Positions 58,018 to 64,000 of a stretch of 64,000 nt of DNA are shown piece after piece. The position numbers and the translations under genes are program-made. Each line of letters begins with the position of its first letter. Positions within the stretch are counted from its first letter, which is position 1. The stretch is from assembly GCA_963457665.1 (NCBI GenBank), contig OY735206.1, positions 54,979,484 through 55,043,483 of the forward strand, written 5' to 3'. The stretch comes from Thysanoteuthis rhombus (Eukaryota > Mollusca > Cephalopoda > Oegopsida > Thysanoteuthidae). Under the pieces are notes generated by a model, which did no database searches, was not told the origin of the DNA, and saw only the letters and a list, made by a program, of their open reading frames with translations.

Positions 58018-60823
58018 TGACGAATACTTATCTTCTAGCTTGATGTACCTTTTCATCAAATAAGATGTGTTAGTTAAAGTTAACAGTCGAAGAGTGATAA
58101 ATTCAAGGCGTTATCGCACTCAACATCAATGTCCTGCATGCATCCTCCTTGTCAGAAAATAAACTTCGAAACATTTTGTTACGCCTTACGTTTGGCACAT
58201 TTGAGTGGAGGCAAACCTCTGCATGCCTGCAGCGTCTATGTCAGCTTTGTCTGTTCGTACTGTCGATTTTTTTGCGCATAAGTGTGTTTCTTTAGTCATG
58301 AATAATCATAGGAATTTTATTCCATAGTCTACCGCATGTACTTTAAAAAAATAAGAACACTAGAACATTTGAGGAATGAAAAGAACCTCATGCCAAAGCG
58401 AGCATAATAGAAAAGTATATATGGTCAGTGAAAGTAGAACTATTCTATACTGAAAAAACAGATCATAGAAGCCATAAAAACTTATACTTTGAGTTTCAGT
58501 CAGAGAGGAGGGGGAGACCTGTGTGGTGAAAATCAGCAAAGGATACTATTTTTCTGTATTGTAATTAGTCTTTGCTTAGTGATGAGAAGGCACCAATCAC
58601 TCTGACGTTACACATACATACACACACGATCTGATTCCTGTAACGTTAGCCAAAACAATCTTTGTTCAGTGTCTGATAAAGAACAAACAAAGCCACGAAA
58701 ACAAAAACTATGGTATTTAAAAGAGAGAAAATTATTTGCCATCGTAAGTGGAACCTTAAAGACGAAAGACTGTAGTCATTGATCTAGTTCACGATGTGTC
58801 TTACCAATCCATGCTTCAACTTCTGATACGAAAAATGAAAAATGAAACTGAATGTTTTGGGAGGGATATGAAAAAAAAAAACACATATCGGTTTTTAGAG
58901 TGGTCCTATATCAACCTTGTGTTTTCACTGGTAGCAGAGTTTTGCTAATGTCCCCTTCGCCTTCATCGAATCTTATCTCTTATATTTAGATGATATTTTT
59001 TATTTCTCATCCAATTTCTTCGCAATAACAATTTTGAAAGAAGGATTTGATGGAAAAGCATTGAGCAAAATGTTTTGATGAATATAAACGAACGCTGACA
59101 TTATGCTCGTCTACTTGACAATCTGATTTCATGCCAAGACAACGGTGTTTCTGAGAGTTGTTTGTTGATTATAAAATAATTTATCCGAATGACAATAGAA
59201 ATTTCAGTAAAAGACAGGCAACATTAACATTCCAGATATCATTGTCTAGATACAGGTAAGATTCAATTTCTAACCCTCGAGAAAGCTATATATTAGCATC
59301 TTTTCTGAGATGTCTGTAGGTACATCTTGAATCAACCAACGGCAGTTCAAGTGTAGATACAGTAGCGGCAGTTCAGAATCAAATTTATTTGCAAAACATT
59401 AACAGATTAGTTTCCAAACACTACTCTAGCGTTGTATTTGTCGTGCTGTCGTGACTAGTAACATTTTCTCTCAGCGACATCTCACAAGCTGGTTTGGTTG
59501 AGTTCATTCCTTATTCAGGGTTAACCTTTTTTAAGGATTTCAATCCAAACTCTTTATTCAATATACGGAGAGTACATTGTTTTTGTCCCACTGACCGAGC
59601 TTCGGTATATCACTTACCAGTTAATTCATCATTGTAGGTAACGCATTCAAACTTTTCTACAGAGTAGAAGATTTTCCTACGATCTAAAAGTAGAACGTTC
59701 CTAAGCGGGATAGACGTAAAGAGAATGAACAACTCCAAGTAACTTACACGTGAAAATGTTTTGAGTGTTTCAAGACATCATAAAATGTCGATGATGGTAT
59801 ATTAGGCTGGGTTATTAGAGTTTGGTATGATTGGAGTTGAAGGAGACTCAGTTTTATGAAAGAGAGGAAGAGGGTATGTACTGCAAAACGAACGTTGAGC
59901 GCTCTTTTTCTTTCTCGTCTTTTTTCGTGAAAATGGAAAATTGTCGTATAACGTACATTTGGAAAGTGGATGTATCTGCGTATGTAATTCATTGTCCACA
60001 CCACGGATTAAAACACACAGCGATTATGTAAACTGATGACATAGTAAGTAAAAAAATATGAAAAAAATATTTCTGATCAAAAACTGATTATAAACCTATT
60101 AAACTTGCATTTATATGGCAATGCTATCAAGGAAGGAATGAGAATTAGAATTCATAGGTAACTTGAATTTCACTAAGTATTGAACTAATGATAGGTAAGA
60201 AGTCTTCTTTCTGAAATTGAACAACTATATCCATAAAAAAAATGCTTCGCTTTTCATATTTTGGGGGTTTAATTATCATGGGTTTATTAATTACATCTAT
60301 ATTCTAGAGAATCCAGATGATTATAACTCTATTTTAGATGTTCCCCAGCTTTTTTTTTTTAAATATTTTAGGAGTCTTATTTTGACAGGTCTATTAATGG
60401 CGTTTAGATTCTAGAGAGTCAGTATGGTTTTTGTAGTGGTATTTTAGATGTTTTCCCGTGAAAAAAGCATCTATATTCCCCTGAATCTAGATGTTTGTAG
60501 ACAATCTCTCTTTTACTATACTTTTCCAGTGAAAAACGTGATATAAATAGGATATAACCATAATTAGCCTTCGATAGAATTTTTCCCATGGCTTGAGATT
60601 TTGAAACCATGGCTGTTCGAATATTGACTGCGATAGTGAGTTATTTATCATTTCCGTCTATGAGCTTGTGAAAAAAAAAAGACTTGAATGAAAAAAGTTA
60701 GGATTTGAAAAGAAAATCAAGACGTGGAGAAACCAGTATGAAAGTAATAAAAGAAGCTCTTTGTTGAATGTGAACAAGATGAGTAGCAACATTAGAACTA
60801 GGAGATAAATGCTGGAAAGGCAC
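58018..60823. other. 2.8 kb without recognised genes
   Basis: AT-rich, no tandem repeat above short homopolymers. Frames at 59744-60031 on both strands overlap and have no motif. Nothing else is supportable. Confidence 0.4.
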
Positions 60824-60955
60824 AGAAGAAGAAGAAGAAGAAGAAGAAGAAGAAGAAGAAGAAGAAGAAGAAGAAGAAGAAGAAGAAGAAGAAGAAGAAG
60901 AAGAAGAAGAAGAAGAAGGAGGAGGAGGAGGAGGAGGAGGAGGAGGAGGAGGAGA
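60824..60955. repeat. compound (GAA)n(GGA)n microsatellite
   Basis: About 31 GAA/AAG units to 60917, then about 12 GGA units. The poly-Ser/Pro minus frame is an artefact. Confidence 0.95.
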
Positions 60956-61660
60956 AAGTAATAACTGAGGAAATTGTACTGCCATTGCTACCACGGTCAA
61001 GTAGAACGGGGAATAGAAAGCGAAAATGGAATAGAAGAAAGACAGAAAAAAGGAGGAGTAGGAAGAGGAGAAAACTGCACTACCACTAATACTACCACCA
61101 CAAGCAGCGAGTAGCAACAGTGCAAAAGAAGATGAAGAAGAATGGAAAAAAGGCAGCAAAACATAGCAAAAAATTGAAGGCAACGGAAAAGAAAATTGCA
61201 CCACTGCCACCACTACCACCACCAGCATCATCAAGAAGAAAAAGAAGAAGATGAGTGGAAAGGGGGTTCCATCAACACCGCTGTCACCAGCAAGAAGAAA
61301 CAGTAAATGAAATAGAAAAGGAAGAAAAAAGAAGGAGGGGGCTAGAGAAAGAGAGACGAAGGAACAAAGAAAAAGATGAATGAATAAAGAAGGAAGAAAG
61401 AAGAAAAGAAGAACAGAGAGAGAGGAATTCCAATAACGCTGCTGCCACCAGCAAGAAGGGGGAGGGGAAGAAGAAGAAGAAGAAGAAGAAGAAGAAGAAG
61501 AAGAAGAAGAAGAAGAAGAAGAAAGGTGAGAGTGGGGATTCCATTAACGTTACTTCCACCAGCAAGCAGAACCAACGAAAAAAAAAACAACAAAACACAA
61601 AAGCAACAAAAAAAAAAAGAAAAAAAAAGAGAAAAGAAAGCAGAAGTAGAAGAATATCAC
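60956..61660. repeat. purine-rich higher-order array with CCACCA islands
   Basis: The + strand alternates purine-rich GAA/AAG stretches with short islands such as ACTGCCATTGCTACCAC (60978), TGCACTACCACTAATACTA (61075), TGCACCACTGCCACCACTAC (61198), GGGGTTCCATCAACACCGCT (61263), GGAATTCCAATAACGCTGCT (61424) and GGGATTCCATTAACGTTACT (61534). The last three are followed by (T/G)CCACCAGCAAG(A/C)AG and lie about 160 and 110 bases apart. A clean (AAG)n of about 18 units lies at 61467-61523. It looks like a duplicated unit whose GAA part varies in length. Confidence 0.6.
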
Positions 61661-62775
61661 AAGGGAAGAAATGAGAACGTGTTCAGCACTGGCTCTATCC
61701 TCCCAATACTTATCTTCTGTGGCCATTTGGTATGATTGGTGCAATTCTGCTTTTTACTTTTGCCCGGAAGGCATGTAGGTGCGCCCACGACAAGTGGAAA
61801 GTCAGATAAGGGACATAATTACAACTCTCGTCTCCTACTCCGCACCCTGGAGCTTTCCCCACGACTGCCATCACTTATAAACAGCAATTTTTTTCCAGTA
61901 ATAATTTTCTCAGGAGCTGAGACACATATGTATCTGGCTTGTAATTTTCTTCTGCAAATAGGTTGGACCAACAAAATATAAAAAAAAAATCAGTTGTGTT
62001 GCCAGAAACCTGAGAAATATTCAGACACACGCAAAAACACGTGTAAGTGGAGTTTTCCCTTGGTTTTTATTCATCGTCAATAAAGATAATAATAGCCCAA
62101 TGTCAAGTTTGACAATTGGAGTAGCAGTTATATCCTCATACTGGTTGCATTGGCCGTGTTCTTTTCCGAAGTGCTCACTCACCTTCTCACTTCTTCGTCA
62201 ACCATTGTGACTTGCTGGTAATTTTAGCTGAGATATCTGTCAATAGGACAAAGCGCAGAGACGAGAATCCATACCATTCTGAAAGACGGTTAAGCTTCAT
62301 TTGAAATTTGAATTCAGTTTGCTTGTCTCAGTTTCCATGCTGCTAACCTCTATGCTGCTTGGCACTCTCCTATCAATGAAGACAGATTGCCATCTATTTA
62401 AACTGTATGCATGTGTATTCGATAAGAAACACTCCTGTAAGAAAGTGATAATTGATATTGATATCTTTCTGAAGACTTTTACAATGTGAATACCATCGTC
62501 GAGTGTTTTTTATATTGTGAGAATTACAGCAAAAAATATTAAAGATGTTCATGACATCGTTATATGCAATGTTAAATGGATACTTACACATGCAGATAGG
62601 GAGAAGCAACCATAGCTGCATATTAAAACCCTACTGACAAAGTACTATGAGTAAAATACGGGATGCAGTCATCCTTTATTACTCTATACACACCCATATC
62701 ACCCTCTATTAAGAGGGGATACACAGGTGCTAAGGTAGATTTAAGGCTACTTTGATTAAAATAAGTTACAAACTA
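61661..62775. other. no recognised feature
   Basis: Mixed DNA. A + frame of 50 codons from an ATG at about 62338 starts with a hydrophobic run and contains three cysteines, but is too short and unsupported to call. No repeat or RNA gene. Confidence 0.35.
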
Positions 62776-64000
62776 AACACCAGACCCCCCTTCAACATCA
62801 TGCGCTAGCGTGGCAGGGCATGGTCTGAGAATCCCCATAGAATGAACGATCGATAACACACAGGCTGTCCCTGCTGGGACAGCGGTTTCAAAACGCCTAG
62901 CCTGTTTTGGGTGGGGGTGATTTGCTCCAAGGGCAACAACCCAATCACAACATTAAGAACGTCACCGATACAGCAACACTATATATTGGCATTTACAATG
63001 TCAGAACACAGTTTACAGACATGCACCGAACTGATCTTGACAATGAAACCAGAAACATGAAATGAGACACGGTCGGTATTAGCGAAATGTGAAGATCCTG
63101 AGAACTAATCGAGCTAAGGGACAAACATCAAAAAGAGAAAGGAAAATAAAGCAGGGTTGTTTTTTTAATTATTCGTAAAGAACCAAAATACAACCTTTTA
63201 GGATTTAAAGCAATCTCAGACTGACCATTTAGTGTCACTGTACAACTCTCAAAGAGGTACAAACTAAAATCGTACAAGTCCACGCTCCCAATTCACAGTC
63301 CACCACGGATGAGATAGATATCGTACGATGACTTGAACCGTATCCTCCAAAGCGCAAAAAGTATACAAAAACGTGATTATGGGAGACTTCAACGCTCAGG
63401 TAGAATATGGTAATGAAGACTGCATTGGCAACTAAGATACAATATACGGAACAAGAGAGGTGAAAATCTTAACTCAACTTCGAATGGGTTCTAAATCATG
63501 AACATCTTCAATAATAAACCCACTATAAACCCCAATTTATGAAACCATGAACGAAATCGATAAATTCTTTACAGACGAAAGTGACCCCGTAAAAAGTATT
63601 CACGTCCTAAATCCAGTCAATTTGACCATAGAACGATAAGATATAGAATTCAAATACCAAGAAAAAAAAACGGAGGGAAATGTTCGGCATCAAACTGCTA
63701 GCACAGTATACAAAATGGGTTCACTCGATCAATGAGTTCAACAACAAAATACCTACCTTTCCAATTGAAGGCATCAATATGTCTGACCAAAAGAGCAAAC
63801 AAACCAAGAGTCTCATTGGAAAATGTGGAAGATCGAAGCAACTGAACGAAACAAAACTATTCAAATGAAAAAAAGAACATCAAAATATACCCGGCAGCAC
63901 ACATCGAACACATTCTCAAAAAAAAGATAAGGGCTTCAAAACTATCAAAAGACTTAGGAGTACTGGAAGGAAGCAAATAATTAGTGCTTGAATAGAAAAG
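62776..64000 (+). pseudogene. RTE-like LINE 5' end with AP-endonuclease domain, running to the window edge
   Basis: 62776-62970 looks like a 5' leader (GGCAGGGCATGGTCTGAG; GGGTGATTTGCTCCAAGGGC). From about 62985 the translation reads IGIYNVRT, DTVGISEM, then SKRYKLKIVQVHAPNS at 63248-63295, VIMGDFNAQVEYGNEDCIGN at 63373-63432 and NEIDKFFTDESDPVK near 63550-63594. These are the N, E, and GDFN active-site blocks of the exonuclease-endonuclease-phosphatase (APE-type) domain that precedes the reverse transcriptase in LINEs of this type. There are stops in at least six places and several frame changes. An open frame at 63680-63868 follows in the linker. Whether it belongs to either 3' fragment family here cannot be decided; the polymerase lies beyond the window. 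Confidence 0.8.

Noticed and set aside
60698-61598. Minus frames rich in S, P, F and L (178, 104 and 83 codons)
   Set aside because: Complement of GAA/GGA/CCA repeats; no domain.
62338-62489. Small secreted cysteine peptide
   Set aside because: Fifty codons, three cysteines, no splice or expression evidence; consistent with chance.

Overview
The window is eukaryotic, AT-rich, repeat-dense DNA in which I see no intact host gene. The dispersed elements are animal-type: R2-superfamily LINEs with a restriction-like endonuclease, RTE-like LINEs, hAT, Tc1/mariner and tRNA-headed SINEs. Long (TA)n, (TAA)n, (TTC)n and (GA)n tracts occur throughout. This fits an invertebrate metazoan; the mix reminds me of molluscs such as cephalopods, but the window cannot prove that. 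Most long open frames are translations of microsatellites or antisense shadows of transposon genes.

Layout. 0-4.4 kb: two 3' fragments of an RTE-like LINE whose tail is (TGA)n, a TCAC-rich tract and a small cysteine-rich frame. 4.4-9.0 kb: plain AT-rich DNA. 9.04-9.73 kb (minus): a coding relic of about 230 codons that I cannot assign. 11.4-12.4 kb: a pyrimidine-rich tract with a 50-bp minisatellite. 13-15.3 kb: SINE pieces and (TA)n arrays. 17.8-18.0 kb: end of a hAT transposase. 19.5-25.8 kb: SINEs and three 5'-truncated copies (C, D, E) of an R4/Dong-like LINE, plus a (TTC)132 array. 25.8-29.8 kb: RTE-like fragments and tRNA-headed SINEs. 30.1-33.8 kb (minus): the richest locus. R4-like copy A keeps its reverse transcriptase and endonuclease, broken by two frameshifts and one stop. 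It starts at the TAA tail of an older copy B, and B is itself interrupted by an RTE-like insertion. 34-46 kb: RTE-like fragments, SINEs and a 47-bp inverted repeat between (TA)n arrays. 48.4-48.8 kb (minus): a Tc1/mariner transposase relic. 53-58 kb: three more RTE-like fragments. 60.8-61.7 kb: a purine-rich tandem array. 62.8-64 kb: the 5' end, with an AP-endonuclease domain, of an RTE-like LINE that runs to the window edge.

The best-supported observation concerns the R4-like family. All five copies begin next to a TAA/ATT-type repeat, two pairs are joined head-to-tail through a TAA tail, and the 3' UTR is built from 110-150-bp repeat units. This points to targeting of TAA microsatellites, including the element's own tails. 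Everything autonomous in the window looks broken. The numerous (TA)n arrays often sit at SINE 3' ends.
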